A stretch of DNA of 64,000 nucleotides, from NCBI GenBank assembly GCA_964423505.1, contig CAYREX010000001.1, positions 248,001-312,000 of the forward strand. The letters are read 5' to 3'. A program made the position numbers and the translations under genes. This document shows positions 1 to 9,138 of this stretch, piece by piece. The first letter of the stretch is position 1; the number at the start of each line of letters is the position of its first letter. This DNA is from CAYREX01 sp964423505 (GTDB lineage: Bacteria; Fermentibacterota; Fermentibacteria; Fermentibacterales; JCC-6). The notes below the pieces were generated by a model, which was not told the origin of the DNA, did not search any database, and worked only from the letters and a program-made list of their open reading frames with translations.

Positions 1-63
1 CTGGTTGAGGGAGTCGGCGAGGAGCAGCACCCCGCCGGTCCGCTGCGTCACGGCATCTTCCAT
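1..63 (-). CDS. N-terminal fragment, possibly a GT4 glycosyltransferase
   Basis: The complementary strand reads an ATG at 63-61 followed by 20 further open codons to the window edge, giving MEDAVTQRTGGVLLLADSLNQ-like sequence. The pattern (hydrophobic strand, then DSLNQ) resembles the N-terminus of GT4 glycosyltransferases just before their GGAE motif, but the fragment is too short to be sure. No clear Shine-Dalgarno is visible. It would be transcribed divergently from the glycosyltransferase starting at 198. Confidence 0.35.
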   Translation of the reverse strand, partial: MEDAVTQRTGGVLLLADSLNQ

Positions 64-197
64 CGGTGGATGATAACCCGGCCGGCTCGCCCGGGGGAAG
101 CCGGTTCGTTGCCCCGCCGCAGCGCCCGGCTCTATGTTCACGCGGCGGTCCCGCTCCTGCGGGACCCGCCCCGGCAGTCGAAGTGGAAGGGGTCGGA

Positions 198-1283
198 TTG
201 GCCGTAAGGGTCCTCTACCTGACGGGCACGCTGGGAGTCGGCGGGGCGGAGACCCAGCTGGTTCGCCTGCTCGAGCGGCTGGACAGGGAGCGTTTCGAGC
301 CGCTGCTGCTCACCTTCGAGGGGGGGAGGTACCTGCCGGAGGTCACCCGAGCCGGGGTGCGCCGCGTGGAGGTCCGGAGGAGGGGGAGCGGGCCGCTCCG
401 CCTGCTCACCGGCATGGCCGACATCTGCGACGTCCTCTCCGGCTTCCGCCCGGACATCCTGCACCTGCAGCTCCCCGGCACCATCCTGGCGGGGACGCTG
501 GCGGGAGAGCTCGCCGGGGTGCCCCGGAAGGTGGTCAGCGAGAGGGGGCTGGGGAGGACCAGGCCCCGGTGGGAGAGACCACTCCGAAGGGTCTGCTACG
601 ACCTGGCGGACGTCGTGGTCACCAACTCGCCCGCCACCTTCGACAGGCTTCTCCTGGGGGACGGAGCGCCGGAGGGGAAGCTGGCCATGATACCGAACGG
701 CACTCCGGTCCCACCGCGGCCGCTGCTCCGGGAGCGGATGGAGGGAGGGCCGGTGGTGGGCACGGTCACCAGGCTGGACCCGGTTAAGGGCCTGGACATC
801 CTCCTTCGGGCCTTCGCCGCCCTGCCCGGGGACCTGCGGGACGCCCGGCTGGTCGTGTACGGCGAGGGGGGCTGCCGCGAAGAGCTGGAGTCGCTGGCAG
901 GGGAGCTGGGGCTCTCCGGGCGGGTGAGCATGCCGGGGACCACGGCTGACGTCCCGAAGGCTCTCTCCGGCATGGACGTCTTCGTCTCCTCCTCCCGTAC
1001 CGAGGGGCTCTCCAACTCGCTGCTGGAGGCCATGGCCGCCGGCATCCCGGTGGTGGGCACCAGAGTGGGCGGCACACCCTCCCTTCTCGAAGGCGGCGAG
1101 GCGGGCATGCTGGTGCCGCCGGAGGAGCCGGAGGCTCTCGCCGGCGCCATGACCGCTCTCCTGCGGGACCGGAAGCTCGCTGCGCGGCTGGGCCTCCGCG
1201 GCAGGCTGCGGGTCATGGAGGGATACTCGCTCGAGAGGATGACCGGGGACTGGGAGCGGCTCTACCTCTCACTCTCCACCTGA
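198..1283 (+). CDS. Glycosyltransferase family 4 (GT-B fold)
   Basis: This is a predicted cytoplasmic or membrane-associated sugar transferase acting on a lipid-linked or surface glycan. I place the start at TTG 198 because GGAAGGGG lies just upstream and the first strand (VRVLYLTG) plus the GVGGAETQ motif follow at once. An upstream in-frame ATG at 66 would add an unlikely Pro/Gly-rich tail. The C-terminal donor-binding half carries GTVTRLDPVKGLDILL and the E-x7-E motif in EGLSNSLLEAM. Length is about 361 aa, normal for GT4. Its 3' end overlaps the convergent ligase gene by 22 bases. The sugar specificity is not readable. Confidence 0.85.
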   Translation: MAVRVLYLTGTLGVGGAETQLVRLLERLDRERFEPLLLTFEGGRYLPEVTRAGVRRVEVRRRGSGPLRLLTGMADICDVLSGFRPDILHLQLPGTILAGTLAGELAGVPRKVVSERGLGRTRPRWERPLRRVCYDLADVVVTNSPATFDRLLLGDGAPEGKLAMIPNGTPVPPRPLLRERMEGGPVVGTVTRLDPVKGLDILLRAFAALPGDLRDARLVVYGEGGCREELESLAGELGLSGRVSMPGTTADVPKALSGMDVFVSSSRTEGLSNSLLEAMAAGIPVVGTRVGGTPSLLEGGEAGMLVPPEEPEALAGAMTALLRDRKLAARLGLRGRLRVMEGYSLERMTGDWERLYLSLST

Positions 1284-2647
1284 CCGCCCCGGGGGTCGAC
1301 CTTCGAGATGACGAAGAGGAACTTCCCCGACTCCGTCGGCTCTATCCCGTCCACGAAGGTCGTCTCCAGGTCGGCGGTCTCCCCCACGGCGTCCCTTATC
1401 CTCCGCTCGATGCCCGGGAGCTCCGCCCGGTCGAAGTCCGGCGTCACCTCCAGGAGCAGCCTGTAGGAGTCCGGGGCGTCCTGGACGAACTGGAACCGCC
1501 TCAGTCCCATCACCCCGAAGAGGGCGTGCCTGAAGTAGGCCCCGTATATCATCCGCCCGGTGACTGTCCGGATGGTCCCGGTCATCCTGCCCACCAGCCC
1601 GGAGAGCCTGGGGGAGGTCCTCCCGCAGGAACAGGCGCTCTCCTCGCCGGGCAGCGCCAGGTCGCCCACCCTGTAGCGGATGAAGGGGGTGCTGTAGCAG
1701 CTTAGGTTTGTCACCAGCACCGGGGAGGGCTCGGAGCTCTCCGGCTCCTCCAGCTCCACCACCTGGTTGAAGACGTTGGTGTGGTAGCCCCGGTGCCCAC
1801 CGCACTCGTACGCGATGAGACCCACCTCCCTGCATCCGTACCTGTCGTATACCGGGACACCGAACGCCTCCTCGATGCGCTCCCGCATGTCCGGGTAGAG
1901 CATCCCGGCGGAGCTGACCACGGAGGCGGAGGGCCAGCCGGGCCGGATGCCGCGGTCCACGAGGTGCCGGGCGAAGATATCCAGCGACTCGGCGTATCCG
2001 ATGAGTACCCTGGGACGGTACTCCGACAGCTCCCGGGCGAAGTCGTCCATGGCCTCCTCCGACATGCCGTAGGCATCGAGGAAGCGCCTGCCCAGCAGGG
2101 CGCACCATATCCTGCCCCTCAGCCTGCCGGTGAAGCGGGTGTCCCGCCTGGCCGCCCAGAGCACGCAGGCCCTGTCTCCCAGACGGAGTCCGGCGGCGCC
2201 GTCGGAAACCCACTGGTTGGGGGCGGTCTCCTCCCGGAAGCGGGCATCGTGGTAGAAGTTCAGCGGGTGGCCGGTGGACCCCCCGGTGGAGTTGAGGTAG
2301 GCGCCCCTCTCCTCCGCGTCGTCGGCGGTGAGCTCCTCCAGATTGTCCTGTATGTCCTCCTTCGAGAGGGGGGGCAGCTCCCGCAGCCGCTCCGGCGAGT
2401 CCAGGAGCTCGGGGCGGAAGCCGACCTCCCTGAAGAGCCTCCCGTACCAGGGTACCCTGCGGCCCGCGTGGACCAGGAGCTCTCTCAGCATCTCCGTCAG
2501 GCGCTCCCGCTGTACCTCCCGGGGCGCCCTCTCCAGGCGGAGGTTCAGGCGGTACCTCCGGATGAACCTCCTCCAGGCCATTGGGTCGCCGCTCCTGGCG
2601 ACTGCCTGCAGCGGCAGACCTATGCGTCTCCTGAGCAGCCTGCTCAT
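1262..2647 (-). CDS. CapK/PaaK-like adenylate-forming ligase
   Basis: This 461-aa protein has the adenylation-family nucleotide loop (NSTGGSTGHPL) and the layout of phenylacetate-CoA ligase relatives, including a small C-terminal ACT-like end. Members inside polysaccharide loci are usually called CapK and are thought to activate an acyl or sugar-modifying acid, so a role in decorating the glycan is inferred. The ATG at 2647 overlaps the stop of the upstream deacetylase by ATGA, indicating translational coupling. The same frame stays open far upstream, but that sequence is antisense to the deacetylase. The substrate is unknown. Confidence 0.8.
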   Translation of the reverse strand: MSRLLRRRIGLPLQAVARSGDPMAWRRFIRRYRLNLRLERAPREVQRERLTEMLRELLVHAGRRVPWYGRLFREVGFRPELLDSPERLRELPPLSKEDIQDNLEELTADDAEERGAYLNSTGGSTGHPLNFYHDARFREETAPNQWVSDGAAGLRLGDRACVLWAARRDTRFTGRLRGRIWCALLGRRFLDAYGMSEEAMDDFARELSEYRPRVLIGYAESLDIFARHLVDRGIRPGWPSASVVSSAGMLYPDMRERIEEAFGVPVYDRYGCREVGLIAYECGGHRGYHTNVFNQVVELEEPESSEPSPVLVTNLSCYSTPFIRYRVGDLALPGEESACSCGRTSPRLSGLVGRMTGTIRTVTGRMIYGAYFRHALFGVMGLRRFQFVQDAPDSYRLLLEVTPDFDRAELPGIERRIRDAVGETADLETTFVDGIEPTESGKFLFVISKVDPRGGQVESER

Positions 2648-3735
2648 CTCTCCGCTTCCCTTCCGCCTCCCAGGACGCGGCGGGCCCAGGCGAGCCTTCG
2701 CGCCAACCTGCAGCCGAGCCTCGCCGCGGAGGAGCCCGCCCTCTCCTGGGCGACTCTGCGGACCAGCTCCCGGGGACCCAGGTCCACGCCGCGGCACCTG
2801 GTACTGCTGCTCATCCTGGCGACGACCCTGGCCTCGGGCCCCATCAGCCTGGCGGCCCTCTCCCGCTTCGGCCGGCTGGATGGGAGGGAGCAGGCCTCGT
2901 AGCCCGCCTCCAGGTAGGTCTCCCATGCGAGGTCGTCCATCGCGCCGCCGGGCCAGCAGAGGAAGCAGACCTCCCTGCCGAGGAGCTCCGAGAGCTCCTC
3001 CCGGGACGTCACCAGCTCCCGCCTGTAACGCTCCCTCCGCTCCTCCCCTGTCTCCAGGCGTCCGGGGAGCACGTCTCCGGGGGAGATGCCGCCGACGTCT
3101 CCCGGCTCCCTGGCCGGCAGGAAGCGTCGGCATGCCAGGGAGCGCTCGTGCTCGGTAAGGAAGAAGCCGCGGGGATAGGCGGCCAGCATCCGGCTGGGGT
3201 CGGGGTCGGCCTTCCCCTCCGGGTGGCGGTTCCAGTAGACCCAGTACCTCTCCTCGATGTCCTCCGGCGGATGGACCGAGAGAACCCTCCCGGAGGTCGG
3301 GTGCCACGTGTGGGTGGCCGCGTGTCCCTGGAAGTCGACAAGGCCCGAGCCGGCCATCTCGAGGACCTGCTCCCGGGTGAGGAAGGAGCGGACCCACCGG
3401 GAGCCGAGGCTGGGCGGCTCCCGGCTGCCCTCCCTCTCCCTGACGAAATCGGTCGAGAGGAAGACGGTACAGGGCACGCCGTGCCTCTTCAGCAGGGGCA
3501 GGAGCAGGTGGTAGTTGTCCTCGAAGCCGTCGTCGAAGGTGAGGCAGACCGAGTCCTCCGTGGCTGTGCCACGCACGATGTCCCGGACGGTCACGAATCG
3601 GAGGCCGTCCTCCAGCATGCGCCTGATCGCCCGGTCGAGATACTCCTCCGGGAAGCCGAGGTAGAAGGGGTCGTCCCCTCCGTACAGCAGCGCGTGGAAC
3701 ATCACGACGGGCACTCCGGGGTTCAGCAGCATCAT
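2644..3735 (-). CDS. Polysaccharide deacetylase (NodB-like)
   Basis: This is a carbohydrate esterase family 4 protein of 363 aa. It shows the metal-binding TFDDGFEDN motif and a second histidine motif (HAATHTWH), then a CWPGG segment typical of the barrel. No convincing signal peptide is seen, as in many deacetylase-like proteins encoded inside glycan clusters. It is coupled by ATGA overlaps to the glycosyltransferase upstream and the CapK-like ligase downstream. It probably removes an acetyl group from an amino sugar of the same glycan. The last 100 residues are Arg-rich and not recognised. Confidence 0.8.
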   Translation of the reverse strand: MMLLNPGVPVVMFHALLYGGDDPFYLGFPEEYLDRAIRRMLEDGLRFVTVRDIVRGTATEDSVCLTFDDGFEDNYHLLLPLLKRHGVPCTVFLSTDFVREREGSREPPSLGSRWVRSFLTREQVLEMAGSGLVDFQGHAATHTWHPTSGRVLSVHPPEDIEERYWVYWNRHPEGKADPDPSRMLAAYPRGFFLTEHERSLACRRFLPAREPGDVGGISPGDVLPGRLETGEERRERYRRELVTSREELSELLGREVCFLCWPGGAMDDLAWETYLEAGYEACSLPSSRPKRERAARLMGPEARVVARMSSSTRCRGVDLGPRELVRRVAQERAGSSAARLGCRLARRLAWARRVLGGGREAER

Positions 3736-4829
3736 CCCGCCCCCCCGGCACCCCGGAGGAGCTCCTCCAGCCTCAGGAACGAGGCCTCCGGCGGGTACTC
3801 CCGCGCGGCCAGGGAGGCGGCTCCCGGGCCCAGCGTCCTCCGGAGGTCATCCGCATCGGGGGCGCAGAGACGGGCGGCGGCCGCGGCCAGGGAGGCCGGG
3901 TCGCCCGCCCGGAACCGGAGGCACTCGTGGCCGTCCCGCCAGGCTTCCAGCGCCGGGATGTCCGGGAGAACCGGGGGCAGGCCGTTCCATGCCGCCTCGA
4001 GGAGCGCCAACGGCGTCCCCTCCCGCCTGGACGGGAGCATGAAGACATCGGCGGCGCGCATGACGTCCCGCACCCTCTCCAGCGGGACGGGCCCCATCCA
4101 CTCGGCACCCGGCGGCAGGTCCCGCGCCGAGAGCACGTCCTCCCTGTCCCTGCCGAACATGCACAGGCGGGGGACGGGCCCCTCCGCCCGCGCCAGGAGC
4201 TCCCAGGCGTCCAGCAGGACGTCCGTCCCCTTCATGTGGCCCAGGGAGCCGACCGTAACCGCGCATACTCCCTCGACCGGGATGCCCAGCGACCTCCTGG
4301 CCTCATCCCGGTCCAGCTCCGACCGGCGGAATGGTATGGTCGGCGGGACCACCTCCACCCACCTGCCGGCACGCAGGCGGTACTCATCCGCCTGCTCCTT
4401 CGAGACGGACAGTACCCGCTCGGCGCCGCCGAAGAGGAGCTGGAACGGTCTCTCGGGCCTCCATGGATGCAGCCCTCCGCCGTGGACGTGCAGCAGGTAG
4501 GGGACCCCCGAGATCCTGAGCACCTCGAACTGCAGCAGCCAGCCGAGCCAGCCGGTCCTGGCGAAGGGCAGCAGGGCGCAGGCTTCGCCGCTGCTGCAGA
4601 GCCGGATGCCCCTTCTCACGGCGGCAAGCCAGGCAAGCCTGGGGGAGCCGCCCTCCCGAGGCCTGACTATCTCCGCCCCGGGGCATTCGAAGCCGGCGGA
4701 CCTGGTGACCACCACTGTCCGCCCTCCGCGCCCGGCAAGCCACCGGGCCAGCTCCGCGTTGAAGACCTCCATGCCCCCGACGGCGTCGGGGTAGAGCAGC
4801 GGGGTGAGGAGCAGGGCGTCGCGGCTCAC
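3732..4829 (-). CDS. Glycosyltransferase family 4
   Basis: This 365-aa GT-B enzyme starts at a GTG that overlaps the previous gene's TGA (GTGA), and its first strand follows immediately (RDALLLTPLLYPDAVGGMEVF). Donor-site features include GSLGHMKGTDVLLDAW and PSRREGTPLALLEAAWNGLP with the E-x7-E spacing. The start excludes 47 further residues that would be antisense-like. It sits in a tight minus-strand glycan operon, fourth from its promoter-proximal end. Donor and acceptor sugars cannot be told. Confidence 0.85.
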   Translation of the reverse strand: MSRDALLLTPLLYPDAVGGMEVFNAELARWLAGRGGRTVVVTRSAGFECPGAEIVRPREGGSPRLAWLAAVRRGIRLCSSGEACALLPFARTGWLGWLLQFEVLRISGVPYLLHVHGGGLHPWRPERPFQLLFGGAERVLSVSKEQADEYRLRAGRWVEVVPPTIPFRRSELDRDEARRSLGIPVEGVCAVTVGSLGHMKGTDVLLDAWELLARAEGPVPRLCMFGRDREDVLSARDLPPGAEWMGPVPLERVRDVMRAADVFMLPSRREGTPLALLEAAWNGLPPVLPDIPALEAWRDGHECLRFRAGDPASLAAAAARLCAPDADDLRRTLGPGAASLAAREYPPEASFLRLEELLRGAGGAG

Positions 4830-5833
4830 TCGCTGATGCCGCCCCCCCACCAGTGACGGAGGTTCCGGAGCCTGCGGAGCAGCCAGACGTCCAGCGGCGT
4901 CCTGTAGCTCCTTCGGGTCAGCCTCCGCTCCCGCCTGCCCTCCTCCACCGACATGCCCCAGTGGTCCCACAGGTGGACCAGCTTCTCCGCCTGTCCGGCC
5001 AGGTCCAGGTTCTCGAGGACGTACGCCCTGGGGGAGAACCGCTCCAGCCTGTCCAGCATCTCCTCCATGGCCGGACGGAAGTCATCCAGGTCCTCTATCT
5101 TCATCCCGCAGGCCGGTGAGAAGTAGGGTGCGGACGTGACCGGGAAGCCGTCCAGCCTCTCCGGGTAGGGCAGCCTGGGATGCCTGCTCCGGGCGAAGCT
5201 CGTGGCGTCGCAGACCAGCAGGGGGAGACCGGAGGCCATCGCCTCCTGCATCGCTATCCCCTGCGTCTCGCTGCAGCCGTGCCAGACGACCATTCGTGCC
5301 CTTGCCATCAGCTCCCTGAACTCCTCCTCCCCGTACATGCCGTAGGGCACGGTGAAGTGCCTCACCCCGATCTCCGAGAGGGTCTCCTCTATTGTGGCCA
5401 GCTCCTCCAGCGAGCGCCTCTTGTGGTATACCATCACGGAGTCGCCCCGCCCCCCGGAAGGCGGCCTGAACTCCTCGGTGTCTATCCCCACGGGCCACTG
5501 CACGACCGGGCATCTGTCGAAGCCCTCCCGCTTCCACAGCTCCACTATCCAAGGTCCGGCCAGCAGGTAGAGCGAGCCCTCTAGCCTGCGGTTGGCCAGG
5601 TCGGAGGGGATGACCGCCGTGTTCGGCCCGATGACCACCCTGGCGCCGGTCCGCCCGAGTATGGAGAGGGCGTCCCGGCCGGTCTGTATCCACAGCCTCT
5701 CGGTGGCGTCCCAGTGGGCGTTCACCAGGTAGGGGTAGCCTATGAGGTCCAGGCCCTTCATGGAGTTGAGGAGGACCTTCGTAGGCCCGGGCGAGAGGCT
5801 CCGGTTCCCGATTATCGAGATGATGTTCAGCAT
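4826..5833 (-). CDS. GT-B type glycosyltransferase, divergent
   Basis: This is a 335-aa protein opening with an ISIIGNRSLSPGPTKVLLNS segment, where the GPTK loop resembles a GT4 N-terminal glycine loop. Its C-terminal half holds a recognisable donor region (SETQGIAMQEAMASGLPLLV, with E-x7-E-like spacing). It lacks the canonical GGAE motif, so it is a divergent member. The ATG at 5833 overlaps the end of the preceding GT2 gene, and its own TGA forms the GTGA start of the next gene. It probably acts in the same glycan pathway as its neighbours. Confidence 0.75.
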   Translation of the reverse strand: MLNIISIIGNRSLSPGPTKVLLNSMKGLDLIGYPYLVNAHWDATERLWIQTGRDALSILGRTGARVVIGPNTAVIPSDLANRRLEGSLYLLAGPWIVELWKREGFDRCPVVQWPVGIDTEEFRPPSGGRGDSVMVYHKRRSLEELATIEETLSEIGVRHFTVPYGMYGEEEFRELMARARMVVWHGCSETQGIAMQEAMASGLPLLVCDATSFARSRHPRLPYPERLDGFPVTSAPYFSPACGMKIEDLDDFRPAMEEMLDRLERFSPRAYVLENLDLAGQAEKLVHLWDHWGMSVEEGRRERRLTRRSYRTPLDVWLLRRLRNLRHWWGGGISE

Positions 5834-6780
5834 CCGCCGCCCCCTCCCGCCCGAAGCCTCTCCCGGAGCCTCCGGAGGGCCATCCTGGGCGCGAGCAGGA
5901 CCCTCCCGATGCGTTTCCGGACGTGCCTGGCCACTCCCCTGGCCCTGTTCCTCCTGCCCTGCTCCATCCTCTTCCCGTAGCCGGGGAAGAGGCTGCGGAC
6001 CGGTACCCGCTCCCCACCCGCGTGCACGTGGGCCAGGTCGAACCTCCGCCGCGCCTCGCCGACGAAGCGGTAGTCCAGCCTCTCGGTCACCCCGTAACGG
6101 AGCTCCACGGCTGTCCGTTCCAGCGGCTGCAGGCCGTCCCCCACGGTGCTGAGCCCCCTGCCCTCGTAGAGGAAGGTGCCGTGGACGCCGGAACACTTGC
6201 GCATGTCTCCCCGGGCGGCGATTCGGACCCACATGTCGAAGTCGCCGGCGACCCGGAACTGCTCGTCGAACGGACCCGCCCTGCCGTGGACCCTCCGCCT
6301 CCACATCAGGAACGGTCCGGTTACGCACTCCCTGGTGAAGAGCTCCCTGTCGAACTCCGGATAGGTCTTCCGGGTGCCCTCCACCGCCCCGGGGCTCCGC
6401 ACGAAGACCATGTCTCCGTAAGTGGCCACCAGGGAGGGGTCCGAGTCCAGCAGCGCCGCCTGCCGCTCCAGGGAGTCGGGCATGCGGACGTCGTCGACGT
6501 TCCAGATGGCCAGGTAGTCCCCGTTCGTCTCCCTCACCGCCCTGTTCCAGGACTCGTAGAGGCCCTCCAGCGGCACCTGCAGGTGGATGAGCCGGATGTC
6601 CGGCCTCTCCCGCCGGAAGGACTCGATGATCTCGACGTCCTCCGGGAGCGGGTCGTTGTGGACGACCGCCACCTGCAGCCTCTCCGGGATGGTCTGGGCG
6701 GAGAGCCCATCGAGGTAGCCACGGAGGTATCGCGCCCCCCTGTAGAGGGAGGTCACCACCGTCACCGGGGAGCCGCTCAC
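5827..6780 (-). CDS. Glycosyltransferase family 2
   Basis: This is a GT-A enzyme of 317 aa beginning at a GTG that overlaps the stop of the membrane protein upstream. The N-terminus VTVVTSLYRGARYLRGYLDGLSAQT is typical of GT2. The metal site reads WNVDD, and the acceptor-activating region is VAGDFDMWVRIAARGD. The basic C-terminal tail (many Arg residues) could bind the membrane. The reading frame remains open more than 2 kb upstream, but that part is antisense to other genes. Specificity is unknown. Confidence 0.85.
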   Translation of the reverse strand: MSGSPVTVVTSLYRGARYLRGYLDGLSAQTIPERLQVAVVHNDPLPEDVEIIESFRRERPDIRLIHLQVPLEGLYESWNRAVRETNGDYLAIWNVDDVRMPDSLERQAALLDSDPSLVATYGDMVFVRSPGAVEGTRKTYPEFDRELFTRECVTGPFLMWRRRVHGRAGPFDEQFRVAGDFDMWVRIAARGDMRKCSGVHGTFLYEGRGLSTVGDGLQPLERTAVELRYGVTERLDYRFVGEARRRFDLAHVHAGGERVPVRSLFPGYGKRMEQGRRNRARGVARHVRKRIGRVLLAPRMALRRLRERLRAGGGGGC

Positions 6781-8066
6781 GCCGGGGTCCCCGCCGGAGC
6801 GCTGCCCTCCCGGGGCCAGAGGTCCCGGGTCTCCACAACCGCCAGGGCCACCACGAAGGCCGCGATGAAGGGAGTGTCCGAGAGTATCGAGGAGCTGGAG
6901 AAGGCCACCATGAGCATGTGCAGCGTGGAGAGGAAGAGGACCAGGCCGAGGCCGTGACCCCCGGTCTCCCTGAGGGCCCGCCTGAACGTGACCACCAGCG
7001 TCGACAGCAGGATCGCGGCGAACGATATGACCCCGGTCCATCCGAACTGGTAGAGGATCCTGTTCCAGAGCGAGTCCTCCAGCACGGTTGGCAGCTCGCT
7101 CCTGCTCTCTCCCTCGGGGGAGAGACCCTCGCCGAACAGCGCCTGCTCCCCGGTGAGTCGCCGGGAGAGCATCCTGGCCGTCTCTATCCTGGCCGCAAGG
7201 TTGGTGGTACCCATTCCCATCTCCTGCACCTCGCTCATCCGCTGCCCCAGGAAGCGGAGGTTCGCGCTGAAGAAGCTGTTCACCACCACGAAGAGGATGA
7301 ACATGGAGAAGAGGATCGAGAGGAGCACCTTGTAGAAGCCGCCCCCCTCCTCCCGCCTGAACATCGGAAGGAAGGCGCCGGCAAGGAAGACGCTTATCAT
7401 GGCGAAGATGAGGGTGCGGGTGTAGGAGAAGAAGTAGGCGGCCATAATCGGGAAGAGGAAGAAGACCGAGCCGAGCCTGCGCTCCACCACCAGGAAGGCC
7501 AGGGAGACCGATATCCACGCCGGTATGGTCACGAAGTCCCGGATTATCTCCCCCTGCCCGAAGGCCAGGGTCTGGTAGGGGACGGAGGGATAGATGCTCA
7601 CCCCCGCCGCGGAGACGGAGTAGAGCAGGGACATGACCACGGTCACCACCACCACGCTCTGCAGGAGCCGGATGGTGTCCCGCCTGGACGCCCTCCGCAG
7701 GAGGTCCATCCAGAGGAAGGCGCCTACGGGCAGGTAGAGGAAGCGCCTGACAACGAAGACGACCCCCGGCTTGAACGTGACGTCGACGTACCAGGAAAGG
7801 GGCACGTGGAAGAGCAGCAGCAGGCCGTAGGCGACCACCGAGGCCCATATCCAGCTCCCGGTGCCCACCGGCACGTACCTGGAGTGCCTGCTCCTGGCCA
7901 CCAGCAGCGCGAACAGCAGTGCCAGGATCGTGATGTCGTTCCACCTGAGCGGGATTGGCAGGCCCGGGATGCCGAGGCTGAACTGCCAGGCGGGGAAGAA
8001 GAGGCTCTCCCGCATGGAGAGTACCACCGGCAGACCCGCGGCCACCAGGGGCGTACCCCGGAGCAT
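6777..8066 (-). CDS. O-antigen polymerase/ligase-like membrane protein
   Basis: This is a polytopic inner-membrane protein of at least 429 aa with about ten hydrophobic segments and a long loop (about residues 270-330), as in Wzy or WaaL proteins. It probably polymerises glycan repeat units or ligates glycan to a lipid. The annotated ATG at 8066 has no Shine-Dalgarno. Codons upstream stay open and encode another hydrophobic helix (ALHLAAAALVLGYITW). A GGGAGG lies 9 bases before an in-frame CTG at 8120, so the real start is probably upstream at a non-standard codon. Confidence 0.75.
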   Translation of the reverse strand: MLRGTPLVAAGLPVVLSMRESLFFPAWQFSLGIPGLPIPLRWNDITILALLFALLVARSRHSRYVPVGTGSWIWASVVAYGLLLLFHVPLSWYVDVTFKPGVVFVVRRFLYLPVGAFLWMDLLRRASRRDTIRLLQSVVVVTVVMSLLYSVSAAGVSIYPSVPYQTLAFGQGEIIRDFVTIPAWISVSLAFLVVERRLGSVFFLFPIMAAYFFSYTRTLIFAMISVFLAGAFLPMFRREEGGGFYKVLLSILFSMFILFVVVNSFFSANLRFLGQRMSEVQEMGMGTTNLAARIETARMLSRRLTGEQALFGEGLSPEGESRSELPTVLEDSLWNRILYQFGWTGVISFAAILLSTLVVTFRRALRETGGHGLGLVLFLSTLHMLMVAFSSSSILSDTPFIAAFVVALAVVETRDLWPREGSAPAGTPA

Positions 8067-8120
8067 CCAGGTGATGTAGCCCAGGACCAGCGCCGCTGCG
8101 GCGAGATGTAGCGCGGACAG

Positions 8121-8289
8121 CCTGCCGTACCTCCCTCCCCGGCCCGAAGGCCGGACGTTCAGTCGAATATGGGCCCTGCGGCCCTCCGCAGGGAGGTTTC
8201 CTTGTGGGCCGGCCCTCCGGGGGGAATATTAGCCACCGTGCGCGTCCGCTCCCGGACGCGCCGGATGCGACCGGACGGTGGGGAGGGAA
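8121..8289. promoter_or_regulatory. Divergent promoter region between polymerase-like gene and wzm
   Basis: This intergenic segment separates divergent glycan operons. It holds an 8-bp perfect inverted repeat with a CCCT loop at 8174-8193 and an AT-rich stretch at 8225-8232. The latter can be read as a -10 (ATATTA/TATTAG) 18-19 bases after TTGTGG at 8202-8207 for the plus-strand exporter. The minus-strand promoter is not clear. A GGGAGG at 8281-8286 is the ribosome site for wzm. Confidence 0.4.
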
Positions 8290-9138
8290 ATGCCGGAGGC
8301 TTCGGAGACCGCCGAGCCGCGCATCACGGTGATAGAGCCGCCCCGCCGAGGACGGGCCGGCTGGCTCGGGGAGCTCTGGCGGCACAGGGACATCCTGTTC
8401 TACCTGTCGTGGCGCGACTTCAAGATACGGTACAAGCAGGCCTTTCTCGGCGTGGGCTGGGCGATCCTGCAGCCTCTCGTGGTAATGGTCATCTTCTCGG
8501 TCATCTTCGGCAGCCTGGCCGGACTGGAATCTGGCGACGTCCCCTACCCCATCTTCACGTTCGTCGGGATACTGCCCTGGCAGCTCTTCAGCACATCCCT
8601 CTCCCGTGCGGGCACCAGCCTGGTGACCAGCGCCAACCTGCTCCGGCGGGTCTACTTCCCCAGGATGATAATCCCCCTCGCGGCCACCTTCCCCAGCGTG
8701 GTGGACTTCCTCCTGGGGCTGGTCGTCCTCTGCGGCATGATGATCTTCTACAGCGGCAGCGTACACATCACCTGGGCCGTGCTGCTGCTGCCCGTCTTCT
8801 CCGCCCTGGCGCTGGCGGCCTCCATCGCGGCGGGGCTCTGGCTCTCCGCGATCAACGTCCGCTACCGGGACGTGAAGCACACCATCCCGTTCATAGTCAG
8901 GGTATGGATGTATGCCTCCCCGGTGGCCTACTCCGCCGGCTACGTGAAGGGGGCCTGGAGGATAGTGTACGGTCTGAACCCCATGGCCGGCGTGATCCAG
9001 GGCTTCAGGTGGGCTCTGCTGGGAGAGGCCGGGCCGGACGCCCTCATGCTGGTCTCCGTGGTGATGGTGTTCGTGCTCCTCCTCTCGGGGATAGCCTACT
9101 TCAGGAGGGCGGAGGACTACTTTGCGGACATCGTCTGA
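8290..9138 (+). CDS. wzm: ABC-2 polysaccharide export permease (Wzm-like)
   Basis: This 282-aa integral membrane subunit probably exports an undecaprenyl-linked glycan across the inner membrane. It has the family hallmark N-terminal sequence (LSWRDFKIRYKQAFLGVGWAI) followed by six hydrophobic segments. The ATG at 8290 follows GGGAGGG closely. A GTG four codons upstream is possible but has no ribosome site. It overlaps the ATPase gene by 17 bases. Its location between two glycosyltransferase blocks fits an ABC-transporter-dependent O-antigen or capsule pathway. Confidence 0.9.
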   Translation: MPEASETAEPRITVIEPPRRGRAGWLGELWRHRDILFYLSWRDFKIRYKQAFLGVGWAILQPLVVMVIFSVIFGSLAGLESGDVPYPIFTFVGILPWQLFSTSLSRAGTSLVTSANLLRRVYFPRMIIPLAATFPSVVDFLLGLVVLCGMMIFYSGSVHITWAVLLLPVFSALALAASIAAGLWLSAINVRYRDVKHTIPFIVRVWMYASPVAYSAGYVKGAWRIVYGLNPMAGVIQGFRWALLGEAGPDALMLVSVVMVFVLLLSGIAYFRRAEDYFADIV

